A DNA stretch of 64,000 bases, taken from NCBI RefSeq assembly GCF_025766255.1, contig NW_026516672.1:124001-188000 (forward strand). Direction: 5' to 3'. Each line of letters opens with the position of its first letter. Position 1 is the first letter of the stretch. A program made the translations under genes and the position numbers. This stretch comes from Zychaea mexicana (Eukaryota > Mucoromycota > Mucoromycetes > Mucorales > Lichtheimiaceae). The notes below the pieces were generated by a model. That model was not told the DNA's origin. It searched no databases and saw nothing but the letters and a program-made list of their open reading frames with translations. Positions 10,911-22,676 of the stretch are shown in pieces.

Positions 10911-13900
10911 TTAACCAAGTGGATCAAATGCCGTCAAGTTGTTGAGCTTGTGTCCAGTTTGGCCTTGCATAGATGTGCGAGATTGTGCTGATGAGCGATT
11001 GCTCGATAACGGTTGTAGTAGTTCCATGCTTGAAGATCGAGATGTGTTTGTGGGTGTGGTTGGCATTATGCTTGTCGAGGATAATCCGTGTAATGCAGCA
11101 TAGTTAGAACCGCTTGCTGCAGATGCAGATGATGAAGATAGTGATAGCGTGGCCATTGATAGTTGTTGCGATTGTTGATGTTGTTGTGGAGGAGGCAAGC
11201 TAGGTATGGATGAAAAGGGTGATGATGATGGTTGCTGATATGTGGATGGACCGGCAAGTGTCGGGATAGTAGTGGTGCTGTTATTGTTGATGCTGTTGTT
11301 ATTGCCAAAGCTGTGAAGCGGCTTACTTCTATTCATGGATGATGACCAATCTATGGTATTTGATGTTGTTGATGGGGCATGAGAAGTCGATGAATAAGAA
11401 GACGAGTTGAGATTCATTGGACCAGCGGCAGGTCGTCGAACTGGACTTGATGATCCAGATGAAGGTGATAGCGGCGCCATCATAGGGCTTTGTCGGCCAG
11501 AGGTACTACTTGAGGGCCAGCCACTGCTTGGCGCCAATCCACTCATGAGATTATTGGTTGTCGTTGCTGCTGTCGTTGTTGCTGATGCTGTGATAGGTGA
11601 AATACCCATTGTAGAAGGTAAATCCATGGCTGAGAACATATCAGTGGTTGCTGTTGGTGTTTCAGCAGCTGCTGCTGCTGCACGACCCTGAACCAATGCT
11701 TCGAACGACACATCTTCGTCTCCTCCACCCAATGTTGCGTTGCCATTCATTGGTGAAGATTTAGCACTCACGCTCTTGGTCTGATCTTCAAGAGATTTAA
11801 CTTCCTGTAAATGCCGGGTGTGCGCCTCCTCAACACGGTTCGTCAGCTCTCGAATTGTTTTCATGAATTTGCGGAACTGTTTGGGTATAGTATCAGCAAA
11901 ACAACATTCATTGTAGAATCAACCCTTCCCGCATAATTACCTGTTCCAAGTTTAATAATGGTCCAAAGCTCATTCGCCACAATTGGGGTAAGATTTCAGT
12001 TGCAATAATTTCCTTATCCAAGTGCTTGCCAAGTTCATCATAGACGGCCAATGTGGATAACTAATCATATAAGAGGTTCTGTTAGAAGGCACTCTACATG
12101 TAGCGTGGATATGTAGGTGTGTAATTACCATTACTGCAGGCTCTTTTGTCTTGATATTTTTCAACAACGGCACAAGCTTTTCTTGCATAGTATACTAAAC
12201 GCACAATAAATCAGCATCAAGACAAGCTTTTTTTCATTTGATTCTAGGCTGGAGACAAGTTTAAAAGGAGATGAATCGTATTTACCTTGTCAATTACTTT
12301 GATCATGGAATGGAAACAAATCAGGGTGCTCACTTTGACGGACAAGACAGTTGTTTGGACAAACAATGCTTGTACTCTTGGAAACACGGCATTCTTTACT
12401 GTCGTATAATCCAGCGACTCAGCCAACGCCGGAACAATACGCATTGCCTTTTCTTGCACCAAAGGCGTCGGGGCCTCAAGTGCTGCATAAACGAGTGGCA
12501 TCACATCGTCCCTGAACGTTTCCCGTGGCGTTTTCTGCTGCAGAATATCCAGCTTTTCCAACAGAACGATCATGTTTTGTGGCGGGTCACGGACGTTGAA
12601 TACGGGTTTTAAGGACGGTAACACGAGCTCGCAGAATTCGCGTTGATTCAGTTGCTCGACGATTGCAAAAACATTGGGTATGGTATAAGGTAACAGCTGA
12701 TGATTCTTCAGTTCTTCCAAGAGTTGTGGAAGGATCTTTTGAGAAAATAAAATCAGTAAAGCCACACATTTTTACGGTCATGGCCAGAATTGTCCACTCA
12801 CCTTTCGCTTCAGTACACGTTCCGGAAATTGATTCAATACACGCGCCAACCCTTTCATAAACTGACTCTTTTCTTCGCGCGTCTTTTCCGGGAAACTCTC
12901 CAAAAACTTCATCGTAGAAACGAGAATGTTGTCAAAGTATTTTGACTTTTGGAACTCTTCCGCTGTAATACGTTGCGAAGGGTATCGTGCCAGCAAACTG
13001 CGGATCACATCTGTTTTGTATTTAGTTGTCACGGAACACTCTATCTGATTGCTTCTTGCTGGCAATTCTCCAACCCTTGGTTACTATGCCTTTACGTACC
13101 TTGGAAATGAGGGGGCATGTTTCTGTAGTCTGTCGAATTTAAAGATTGAACTTTTCGTTCATAGGTGCGCAGATTATTGAACGTATGCAATAAAGGCACA
13201 CCCTTGTTGTGGATGGAATATGCTAAACAGCCCAACGAGAACATGTCATTGGCTAGCGTTACTTCGTTATCGAGAATGAATTCCGGAGCTAGTAGTAGAT
13301 GATTGATTTAGTTCTATGCACATTGTGACCACTCTTCTCCAAGTTCTCGATAGACATTGTCAGAACTGCTTACCAGCATAATCCAGGTTGATTTGACACT
13401 GTTCAGGCAGATAATCGTTGAAGTCATAGATGCTGCTGGTATCATGCTCGCTCGGATTGTTGAGAAAAACGCCAAAGCCCAACCTTTTTGTTTCCACATA
13501 ATTAACGAGAGAAGTTAATTCTTTCTTTCCCCTCTAAATCCGTCACAGCTATCCGTGTTTTCCTTCTTGTCTTTCTCAATTTACCCTCCAATTTTCCAGT
13601 CGCCCTACAATTTATTGAAAGATCGCGTGTCAACTTCCCAAATACATTTTCTTCTGAGTTATGAAATGAAATAACCAATTGCTCTCTATCCAATACCTTT
13701 GCATTAACAAATATAGAATCGGGAGTCAAATTGTGATGTACCACTTTGGCATCGTTCAGAAACTGCATTCCTTTGCCTACTTGAGACAATCCTTTTTGAA
13801 TCTATAGAATCATTTGGATATATCGTTTTTTGTTCAGGATATCATTGCACCTCAAAACTCCACATGCATGCGCACACACACTCCCTTGCTTTTTGTTGCC

Positions 13901-14546
13901 TTTCCTTTTTGCCCATCAAAGTATTGTCATTACCTCTAGTTCATCAATTTCATATGCCGTATCGCTTCCTGGCGACGAATAATTACTGTCCATTTTCAGC
14001 AAATGAGATAAGGTGCCCAACAACGGTTCCGTAACAAAGGCGATCGAAGACCTTGATTCCGAAACCGGCTCTACCACTTCCAAGATGGATGGATGCCGTA
14101 AACGTGCCAAATTGCTAGCCTATAGCGTGGTAATGAGAATGTTTCCCTGATTGTTAGCAATCTGGTAGCCAAGTATTATCGGAATTGTTCAAAGGAAACT
14201 TGCTTCTTTTTTTAATAGTTCGTAGACTTTTTCCGTATCATTTTTCGAGGCACCTCGTTCGCGTTTAAAGGAGACATCAAGCGATCGTTTCTCAAAAATC
14301 TAAAAGTAAATGGTGTCGTTTTTGTTGGGTTGTTCATCAGTTTTATATACGTGACGATGGTGGTGTGATGTGATGATGCAGTGTTGTTCCGTTACGTACA
14401 AAAATAGCGTAATGTTTTCCCGTCGTCTTTCGTAAACCGAGATAAATCTTCCATAGTCCCGCTGTAGATATTTGCGATTTAATATCGTATCGAGACGTTA
14501 TGCTGTTGGTTATGGAGTTGATGAACGAGTATATGGCTGCGCTCAT
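10911..14546 (-). CDS. SCY1-like pseudokinase with HEAT repeats (SCYL2 type)
   Basis: Membrane-traffic scaffold. SCYL2/CVAK104 binds clathrin and AP2, and yeast Scy1 is the related form. It starts MSAAIYSFINSITNSITSRY; a Lys follows in AIFIFEKR (VAIK equivalent). The catalytic loop reads HHNLTPDSI, so the HRD Arg-Asp is lost and a DFG cannot be recognised: a pseudokinase. PSEHDTSSIYDFNDYLP, APEFILDN and SLGCLAYSIHNKG follow the family. HEAT-like helices span about 12.2-13.0 kb (ILPQLLEELKNHQL onward). A Ser/Asn-rich tail of about 300 residues ends LTAFDPLG, whose DPL resembles adaptor-binding motifs (inference). About nine introns; the junction at 13500-13700 near the DFG position is uncertain. 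Confidence 0.9.
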
Positions 14547-16336
14547 GTTGATAAAAACTCGACGGCCCCAAAGTATTTAAAAGAAGGTTTCGTCGTACAG
14601 AACCTTTTTGTAGTCGCCTTAAAAGAAGAGATATCTGTGGGTTAAATGTTCTGGGTCTGAACTCATTCTCTCGGCGCTTTGCTTGGCCTTTTTGTTACTG
14701 CGACTTTGCCTGGTTATAATCTAGCCGTGGTATCTGATGCTTCTCTTTTTCTAACCTCAACGATATGTTATTTTTTCCACTTTAGCATCAAACGACGCCA
14801 AACTCCTTCATTCACTGTTGATCCTAGAACTCAGCATATGTACTGACTTCCTAGCTGCTGATACTGTACGCCGTTACCACAACATATTGAGATGGACGGA
14901 TAATCACCTTCACACGAAGCCCACTACTAGTCAATAACACGGAGCCAATAGCCCCGCGTGTAATCGTTTTATGAAGGCAATTGATTTACCTGTTCACTTT
15001 GCATATATAGCATAACATCTCTCTGATACTATTGAGGACTGCATGGAAGAAACAAGCAACCCTTTCACTATGAATTTTGGAAGGGGAAACAGCAACGAAG
15101 TATAAAACTGGTGTATAATTTGTATGTAGCCGAACACAAGTTTCGTATGCCAAGATTAATGCTTGTAAACTTTAAGTGGGTTTCACAAAAAATATATCCA
15201 CGATTGGCATATTCCTCTATTTGATTTTGGTCGTCGTGAGGTAGACATATCAATGGAGAGAATGAAATTGGTGCTGCTGATGTGGTTGCTAAACGCTAAT
15301 TAGAAAATGAGCAAAATGGACATATCGTCAATGGCAAAGATATATTTCCATTATTGAATGATGTATAGTGTTGTAAATATTATATTCGTTTTACGCTCAC
15401 GTATATGAGCTCCAAGCAATTACAGAACGCTTCCGCTTTAGTTCAGTGCAATCACAAGATGTATCGTTGTCGTACATACTGCTGCTAACTAACGTCCTAC
15501 AAAACAGACCTCCTTTGGTACATAATATTGTTAGTAATCGCTCCTATGTAGTATGTATGTCTTTATGTGAGAATTTGTAATAAAAGGAATTTCAATTTAA
15601 ATCACACAGTATGTACAGTTCATGTGTAGATGTCTGTTGGTGTAATGCAGTAATGGCACAAAATGCAATGGTATCTTTCTTTGAAGAAAAGATACAAGGA
15701 AAAATTTCGCTAATTTCAGTCATCATAAATGACAAAATGCTTGATTTTTCGCATTGGCTTTTTGTGCGGGGAAGAAGGCAGATCGATCAACGTTACATTT
15801 TAATTAATCGACATTGCTGGTATCACCAAGTCATTACCCTCTCGGAAATGTTGTACGTCTCTATGGGAAAATTTCTTTGTCAATGCCAGGGGCAGACGAT
15901 ATTGTACCTGAATGTTTGAAAATTATAATTTGCTTGTCGTGGGTGATATACCATGTTCTTGGAATTTGTTTTACGCAATGCACCTGAAAACTTTACCACG
16001 GCTATTCCTGATATGGTGTAGTCTGCAGCTTTTTTTACCATTTCCTGCGTCGCTTGACAGCAAGAGACGAAAGCGCATATTTGTTCTACTGCTGCCATAT
16101 GCTTTCCAATACGGAGAGCGTTCTTCCTCGAGACGAAATATGATAACTTAGCCGCGGCATTGGGAGAAAGAAAAAACTCCACTTTTCATATGCAAAGGGA
16201 AAATGAAATATCGAGACAAAGGGTATAAATACATCTTGAGACAAAGAATCTGTTCATATCACCTTAATCGATCCAACTTTTTCGCATCTAATCTGCACCC
16301 CATTATATCATTTTCATTATACCAAGCTCAAAGAAA
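14547..16336. promoter_or_regulatory. Divergent intergenic region (SCYL2-like / lipase)
   Basis: 1.8 kb between two outward-facing genes, so it contains both promoters. Open frames at 15611-15919 (+) and 15880-16182 (-) overlap each other and match nothing I recognise; treated as spurious. Confidence 0.45.
16224..16230 (+). promoter_or_regulatory. TATA box of the lipase gene
   Basis: TATAAAT preceded by GGG, 107 bp upstream of the lipase ATG, followed by a CA-rich leader. Position and sequence are typical of a regulated secreted-enzyme promoter. Confidence 0.55.
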
Positions 16337-17964
16337 ATGAAACTCTTTACTACATTGGCTGTTGCTTCGTGCCTGGTTCTTCCTTTTGTGAGTGCCGGCC
16401 CCGTCTTTTTAAAACGTCAAAGCGATGAGAATCGCATGGCGACATCCGAAGAAGTTGAAAACCTAAAGTACTACATGACGCTTGCTGGCAACGCGTACTG
16501 TCCAACGGTCATCCCCGGGGGCCAATGGGATTGCGGCAATTGTGACCGTACTGCAAACATGGAAATCGTTGAAGTGTTTACTACACCAGAGCACGACACG
16601 AATGCAATGGTTGTTCGTGACGACGAACGCAAACGTATTATTTCCGTCTTCCGTGGTAAACTATAACCGAACATTATTCTTATTGCCAATTGGTAATGAT
16701 GTTTCATTTCGCTAAGAGCAACCATAACTTTCTTTGCTACTTAGGTTCCGTGTCTCAACCAAACTTTGAAGCTGCAAGTATTACTCATATTTATATAAGA
16801 TCCACAATATGATCTATTCACGCTGAGCACTGACACTGTCTTCAACAACCTTCAGGATGTAGATGTCGTCTTGATCAGGTATCCAGGCGGCTCTCTGACT
16901 ACACGAGTTCACAGAGGTAACAATTAGCACGACAAGCAACAACAGTAACATACAATGGTCTGAGTTAACTAATAACAATTATCTGGGTACGTACCAATTC
17001 AAAGGATTTTATCAAAGCTATGAGGAGGTGGCCGAGCAAATTGTTTCTGTTGTTGAGCAACAGGTACAAGAGTATCCCGATTACTCTTTGACATCCACTG
17101 GGTAAGTCAATAAAGCGGATCCCATACGATTCATCTGTACGCATTTCCATCTAACTAACTGTAAAAATAACCAACTTAGACATTCTTTGGGTGGATGCAC
17201 CTCAACGCTTCATGCTCTGGATCTTCACCAGCGAGGCTACAATGTCACTCTTTACTCCCATGGTAATATTAAGCAACACTGCCTAGGGCAGTATTATATT
17301 GACACGAGCCTGCTACTCATGAATTTATTACTTTAATGCTTACGTACCATTCATTATGTATGTAGCCGCTCCCCGTATTGGTAACCGGGCATTTGTTGAA
17401 TATGCTGCTAGTACGGGAATTCCATATTATCGTCTTACTAACAAAAGAGACTGTAAGTAGTGTACCCTTTTCATAGTGAATGTCTATTACCACCGTTGCA
17501 ATCGCATAAGGAGCATATGTTTACTTATAAATCTCTTGCTATATATATACAACAGTGTTTGTTGACTTTCCTTCGCGCTTGCTGGGCTATGTTCACGGAG
17601 GCACCGAGTATTGGATCAATTCTCGAGATGAAATCGGTAAGTACGACAGTGTTTACGAAAATTTATGAAAGTGAAAGTGATGTCCTTATTCACCAAGCTA
17701 AACTACATGAAATGACAATGCACACAGAGGTATGTCCCAACGGCCCTGAGACAAATGGCTGCTACGACTCTGGCTTTGGGATCAAAAATATCGATGACCA
17801 TCTCCAGTAAGTAGTTTATTGAGATAGAGTCACTTAATCGTGCATAATGATACTATCATTAAGAGCGATGACTGACAACTTTTTTAAAACCCTAAAGATA
17901 CTTTGATTTGGCAAATAACGAAGGATGTGGCCCGCAAACCAGCTCGCTTGAAGGTCTATTCTAA
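16337..17964 (+). CDS. Secreted class-3 triacylglycerol lipase (Rhizopus-lipase family)
   Basis: Extracellular lipase/esterase. The signal peptide MKLFTTLAVASCLVLPFVSA is followed by a short propeptide with KR (possible Kex2 site). The active-site elbow is GHSLGG. The Asp is in NKRDLFVDFPS and the His in NIDDHLQYF, completing the Ser-Asp-His triad. VFRG provides the oxyanion region. HRGFYQSYEEV and AAPRIGNRAFVEY are family-typical. First exon 16337-16655; last exon ends EGLF at TAA 17962-17964. Six or more introns. Problem: between FEAA (about 16772) and PQYDLFTL (about 16802) the frame changes without a normal-sized intron, since only a 22-bp GT-AG gap would fix it. This could be a frameshift (pseudogene), a sequencing indel or an unusual microintron. 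Confidence 0.85.
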
Positions 17965-19430
17965 CGGGCAAAAGCCCTTCTTTATTTTACTACTACTTTC
18001 TTCTTCACGCTGTGCTATGGAAGACTTTTATCATATTGACTGTGTTTATCCAAATAAAGTAAGCTTTTGCCAAAGCATTCGATTACTGCTATAAATATGT
18101 TGCCTCAATTTATCTCTCTCTTTCTATACTTACCTGCTTGTGATATCTCAGTATTTGGAACACTTACAACTACATGATCATGATAGCAGTCACCTTTGAA
18201 CTTTGCATGTGATGCGTCGTGTGTCGTTTTGTTCACGTATCGAAAATAAAAAACGAAATTAAAGATCTTGAAAGAGCAACGCAAGTGTAGTAGCAAAGGT
18301 GATAAAAAAAGGAAAAAAGAAACAGTTCCGGAAGTCTCCACAGAGGCGCGTCAAAAGAAGGAGGCAAAAATACTTTGGAGACAAACGTGGTCATCCGGGT
18401 CTGTTGGTAGTACGAAGGAAATGTTGCGACGTTCTGAACGCGAGTTATACGAACTCCCAAGCAAGGTGATGTGAAATATTTCAGCTACTAATTAGTTGTG
18501 CTACGAAAACGAAAAATAAATCTCGATATCGTGGGATCCAATGGGGCTTCCGACCGTTAAGGTACCTATTTCGAAGAAGGCGAGATGATGGCGTTGATGC
18601 TCCCCGCTCTTAGGCTCTATTCTGCTCAACGGTGTAACTATCCCTCTTTGTTTTCGTCCCTGGAATCTCTCCGAGCAACCTTTGAGAATGAAAGTACTTT
18701 CTGAACATTGATTCTGATGTCTTGCTTGACACCCTGCCTTCTACTAATAATACGCAGACATTTTCATGCGCAAGAAATAACGATCGGTAGAAAATCTTAT
18801 AACTTGGACCAAAAGGACAGCAATACCTAAGCCTGGTATCCATCAACGAGCCTAAGATGTGGTCTGCCAATATTAGCTCATAGACATTCGATCAACTTGG
18901 TTATCTATTGCACAGAAAAGAGCGATTCCATATGGGTTATCGAGTAATCTATTCCCAATGACTAAAAATCCTCAGGCTATCGCCACTTTTTCGTACTTCA
19001 ACTTCAAGTAAAACACGCTTTGAAGCTCTATGATGTTGAAGTCATCGATGTGGTCTTTAAAATACTGGTCAAGCGTTGGAGCTGGTATTACCTTGATTAT
19101 GATTCGAAGTTTCTAATACAGTAAGACATCTCTTCAGATTAGTTTGACTCTCTTTTCTTTAACATGAAACGATGGTCATAAAATGGACTTGGCGGACACA
19201 ACTAATCGTTCAATAAAGGTATGCAGTTACAGTCATAAGTTAAATCCACTCTACTGATATAAAAGTAGTACTCCTAAAAAGTTCATGCCAACAATATTTC
19301 GAATGCAGCGGAAATGAGGTTTTTCCATCCCATACCGAGCCAATAATGTCATGCCACCAACCTTTCAAAATAAAATAGCTCCCTTTTCGGGCCTGTCAGT
19401 ACCTTTCCCCTCCTTTGTGTGTGTTCTTGT
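17965..19430. other. Intergenic region, lipase to HUT1
   Basis: 1.47 kb with no supported gene. A short GC hairpin-like sequence (GGGCAAAAGCCC) lies just after the lipase stop. The promoter of HUT1 must lie in the last few hundred bases. Confidence 0.5.
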
Positions 19431-20561
19431 ATGCTCGTCTTCACGTTTTGCGTTGCAGGAATCTACGCATGCTTCCTCACATGGGGCGTCATCCAAGAAA
19501 GAGTGAGCACCACACCGTACGGTGACAACGATGCACCAGAGAAATTCCGTTACTTTATCTTTCTCAATCTGATCCAGTCCGTGATCGCCGCCATTGTGTC
19601 ATTCATCTACGTCAAGGTCAGCGGACGACACCTCAACCTGACAACTTCTCCTCGTGCACTCTACGTTAAATACGCACAAGTTGCATTTACCAACTGTACT
19701 GGATCGCCCTTTGGCTATGCAGCACTCAAACATATCGACTACCCGACCATGATTCTGGGCAAATCGTGTAAACTGATCCCGGTCATGTTTATGAACTTGG
19801 TTGTCTACCGGAGGAAATTTCCATTGTACAAGTACGTCTGTGTCATGTTGATTACGGCCGGCGTTTCGATGTTTATGCTGTATCATCAAGTTGAGGGAGG
19901 CAGTAGCAAGAAGGCGGCGGCTGCCAATTCGTTGTGGGGTCTGTTTTTGCTTGGCACCAATCTTGCTATTGATGGCTTGACCAACGCGACTCAGGATCAG
20001 ATTTTCCATGACTATGGCCAGTATGTCAGTGGCCAACACATGATGTTCTTTATGAATGCCATTGGCTCGATTTACTCGCTGGCATTCCTTGTTTTGAATC
20101 CTTACAACGACGAACTCAGTTTGGCGATCCGGTTCTGCCAAACCCATCCAGCTGTCATCCGCGATGTACTTTTGTTTGGTCTCTGCGGTGCAGTGGGCCA
20201 ATGCTTTATTTTTTATACTCTCCAAGAATACGGCAGTTTGCGTTTGGTGACGGTGACGGTGACACGAAAGCTGTTTACAATGCTGTTGAGTGTGTTTTGG
20301 TTCAATCATAAGCTCTCGTTGGGTCAATGGCTCGGTGTTGCTTTAGTGTTCCTGGGTAAGAATTGGAAAGACAGAAAGATTGGAAAGCATGCAGAAGGGC
20401 TAAAGTCGGAAATTCTCTCTCTTTTTTTGAAAATAGCGATTGGCATTGAGGCGTATATAAAAAAGCTGGAATCGGCTCGACTTAAGAAAACGTTCAAGCC
20501 AAGTGAAAAGGACAAAGGATTAGCAACTATTGCTGAGAAGCCTCCCAAGAAAGTAGAATAG
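19431..20561 (+). CDS. HUT1: ER nucleotide-sugar transporter HUT1/SLC35B1 family
   Basis: Drug/metabolite-transporter fold protein with about ten membrane segments. Yeast Hut1 and animal SLC35B1 act in the ER (UDP-galactose transport or ATP/ADP exchange). The start is ATG 19431 (MLVFTFCVAGIYACFLTWG), which directly precedes the conserved first helix. QERVSTTPYG, HIDYPTMILGKSCKLIPVM, GLTNATQD and TVTVTRKLFTMLLS are family hallmarks. A GT-AG intron at 20356-20436 is in frame and stop-free, but removing it restores the usual last helix (VFLAIGIEAYIKK), giving 349 residues. The C-terminus is KKVE, a canonical di-lysine KKXX ER-retrieval signal. Next gene, same strand, begins 145 bp after the stop. 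Confidence 0.93.
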   Translation: MLVFTFCVAGIYACFLTWGVIQERVSTTPYGDNDAPEKFRYFIFLNLIQSVIAAIVSFIYVKVSGRHLNLTTSPRALYVKYAQVAFTNCTGSPFGYAALKHIDYPTMILGKSCKLIPVMFMNLVVYRRKFPLYKYVCVMLITAGVSMFMLYHQVEGGSSKKAAAANSLWGLFLLGTNLAIDGLTNATQDQIFHDYGQYVSGQHMMFFMNAIGSIYSLAFLVLNPYNDELSLAIRFCQTHPAVIRDVLLFGLCGAVGQCFIFYTLQEYGSLRLVTVTVTRKLFTMLLSVFWFNHKLSLGQWLGVALVFLGKNWKDRKIGKHAEGLKSEILSLFLKIAIGIEAYIKKLESARLKKTFKPSEKDKGLATIAEKPPKKVE

Positions 20562-20706
20562 GCCTTTTGCTTGCTACCTAGAGATACCGTTTCATATATA
20601 TTTCACATTTACATCCCATTCTTCCAATATTACACACGCATCATGACTTTCCACCTCCGCCCGACCCTTTCTTCTTGTCCTTGAGACTTTCTAATTGTGA
20701 ATAGTA

Positions 20707-22231
20707 ATGGCCACCATTCCGCCTATACGCATTGTCCATTGGACAAAAGTTTTTTCTGCTGACTTTCATGGGGGTATGTTGACATGCATATGTGTATATG
20801 TGTGCATAAAATTGTTGTCAAAACAGCCGCTTATCTGATATCTACGTTATCTTTTATATGCAGGTACCGACTTGGCGGTGAAATGTCAAAAGGCTGAAGA
20901 TCTACCCGTTAAAATGACGAAAGATGACCAATCTTGGTGCACCATTACGGGCGATCGAAGCGAAATTGTTGACAGAAATGACGAGAAGAGCATCGATACT
21001 ACCGCAGTAGCAGCAGTTGTATTTCATGCCTCAGACTATAGCGACGACGATATACCTTCGCACATCCAAGGACAGCCGTGGATTTTATATACGATGGAAT
21101 CGCCCATGGGCCCGGCGTTTCGAAGAGACGAGGAAAAGATGCGTACGACGTTCGATTATCTTGGAGCCTACAACCTAGACAGCCGATTCTTTTTCCCGTA
21201 TTTCTCGCCTCGGATCATGACGCCCTTAGAAAACCCCGTATCTGAGGATTTCATCAGCACGAAAACGGACGACGCTCCTATACTATGGATAGCATCGAAT
21301 TGCGATGCATGGAGCGGACGACACCATTACGTGAAAGAATTAATGAAATACATTAAAGTGGATAGCTATGGCAAGTGTCTCAATAACAAGGCGTTTCCGG
21401 AAGACAAGCAGCGGTCGGATTTAATGCGACAATACAAATTCTATCTTGCTATTGAGAATTCCAACTGTGACGACTATGGTAAGAATCTTAAGGGTGTTTT
21501 CTCTTTTTTTAAGTGTGAAAGGGGAGAACAAATATTACATATGAGCTAATTGCATTTAAGGGGTGTTATCACAACAACGATGAACACTAGTTACGGAAAA
21601 GCTGTTTGACACGATATCCTCATCGACGGTGCCCATTGTGGATGGTCCACAAAACTACGAGGCATTCATACCAACCTCACGAGCAGCGATACGGATGGAT
21701 GCGTACCCGGATCCCCGCGAACTAGCCGATTACATCAATTACCTGGACAAGAACAACACAGCCTATCTCGAATACTTTGCGCATCGACGTCAACAGGATA
21801 TACCACTCAAAGAACGGCTCAATCCATCGTTTTACGGAAACTGGAGCAGCTCGGAGCTGTATACTCAAAGGGTAAGCTGGTGTGGTGTATGCCATGGTGT
21901 GGCTCATTGGTGGCGCGCTCGTCACGATCCCTCCTATCCGGCACCAAATGACCAGGAGGAGTACGTACGCACAGATTTGTCGTGTCTGGCGCCAGGGAAA
22001 TGGGACTATGTTCGCAGAGGACCACCCTATATACCAATATGGAAGCCGTCCATGCCAGACGAGTTCACTCGACCCTGGATGAAGAAACGGTTGCCGCTAT
22101 ATGGTGTCGGTGACGGATTGTCAGTTCGGAGTATGTGGTCGACTTATATGCTACTCTATTTGGTGTTCTTCTCCTTTATTGCCCTTTTGATGTACAAACG
22201 CCGTGGTGGCAGTAGTGGTGGAAGTGGTTAG
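20707..22231 (+). CDS. GT10 alpha-1,3-fucosyltransferase-like glycosyltransferase with C-terminal membrane anchor
   Basis: Transfers fucose from GDP-fucose to N-acetylglucosamine or related acceptors in the family. Three exons (20707-20773, 20864-21478, 21591-22231) close in phase to 440 codons. The donor-binding region is plain: YKFYLAIENSNCDDYVTEKL, then STVPIVDGPQNYEAFIP. Upstream are PWILYTMESP, the acceptor-side motif of GT10, and WIASNCDAWSGR. A Cys-rich WCGVCHGVAHWW segment follows. Animal and plant GT10 enzymes carry an N-terminal signal anchor; here the N-terminus is soluble and a single hydrophobic helix (YMLLYLVFFSFIALLMY) followed by RR lies at the C-terminus. It sits between two nucleotide-sugar transporter genes. 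Activity and acceptor are not known from sequence. Confidence 0.9.
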
Positions 22232-22676
22232 GACACACACGCACCCGCTGCTGCATAGAACAACAACCAGACATAATCCACTAGAACAAGTCAGACAGCC
22301 TGTAAGATCGCCCATTATTCGTATTACTATAATCATCATTATTAGCCCCAGTCAAGTCACAACCACTTTATTCACAATAAACGTGTGTGCCTTGTTCACG
22401 TTGCTTCCCTTCTTCTCCTTGTGTGCTACTATTTATCATTCCTGTTGCTGCTGCTGTTGTAATCATTATGTATCCTCACTCATTGTCTATTTTTGTACTT
22501 AAGACACCACATACTCCACCCGATGCTTTCTTGTTTTTTTCCCTCTCTTCTTCAAACCCCCTGCTTTTTTTTTCTTCCTGATTTTTTTTTCCTGGATTTA
22601 TATTTTACCATCATTTAAGCATAATTATCTTTTCTCTTCCCTCTCTCTTTCTCTTGTGTGTACACTTTTCGTTATA
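22232..22676. other. Intergenic region (GT10 3' UTR / coiled-coil gene promoter)
   Basis: Pyrimidine-rich sequence with an AATAAA at about 22375, a plausible poly(A) signal for GT10. No gene seen. Confidence 0.5.

Noticed and set aside
15611..16182. Two overlapping 100-codon frames upstream of the lipase
   Set aside because: Opposite strands overlapping each other, no recognisable motif, and located where promoters are expected.
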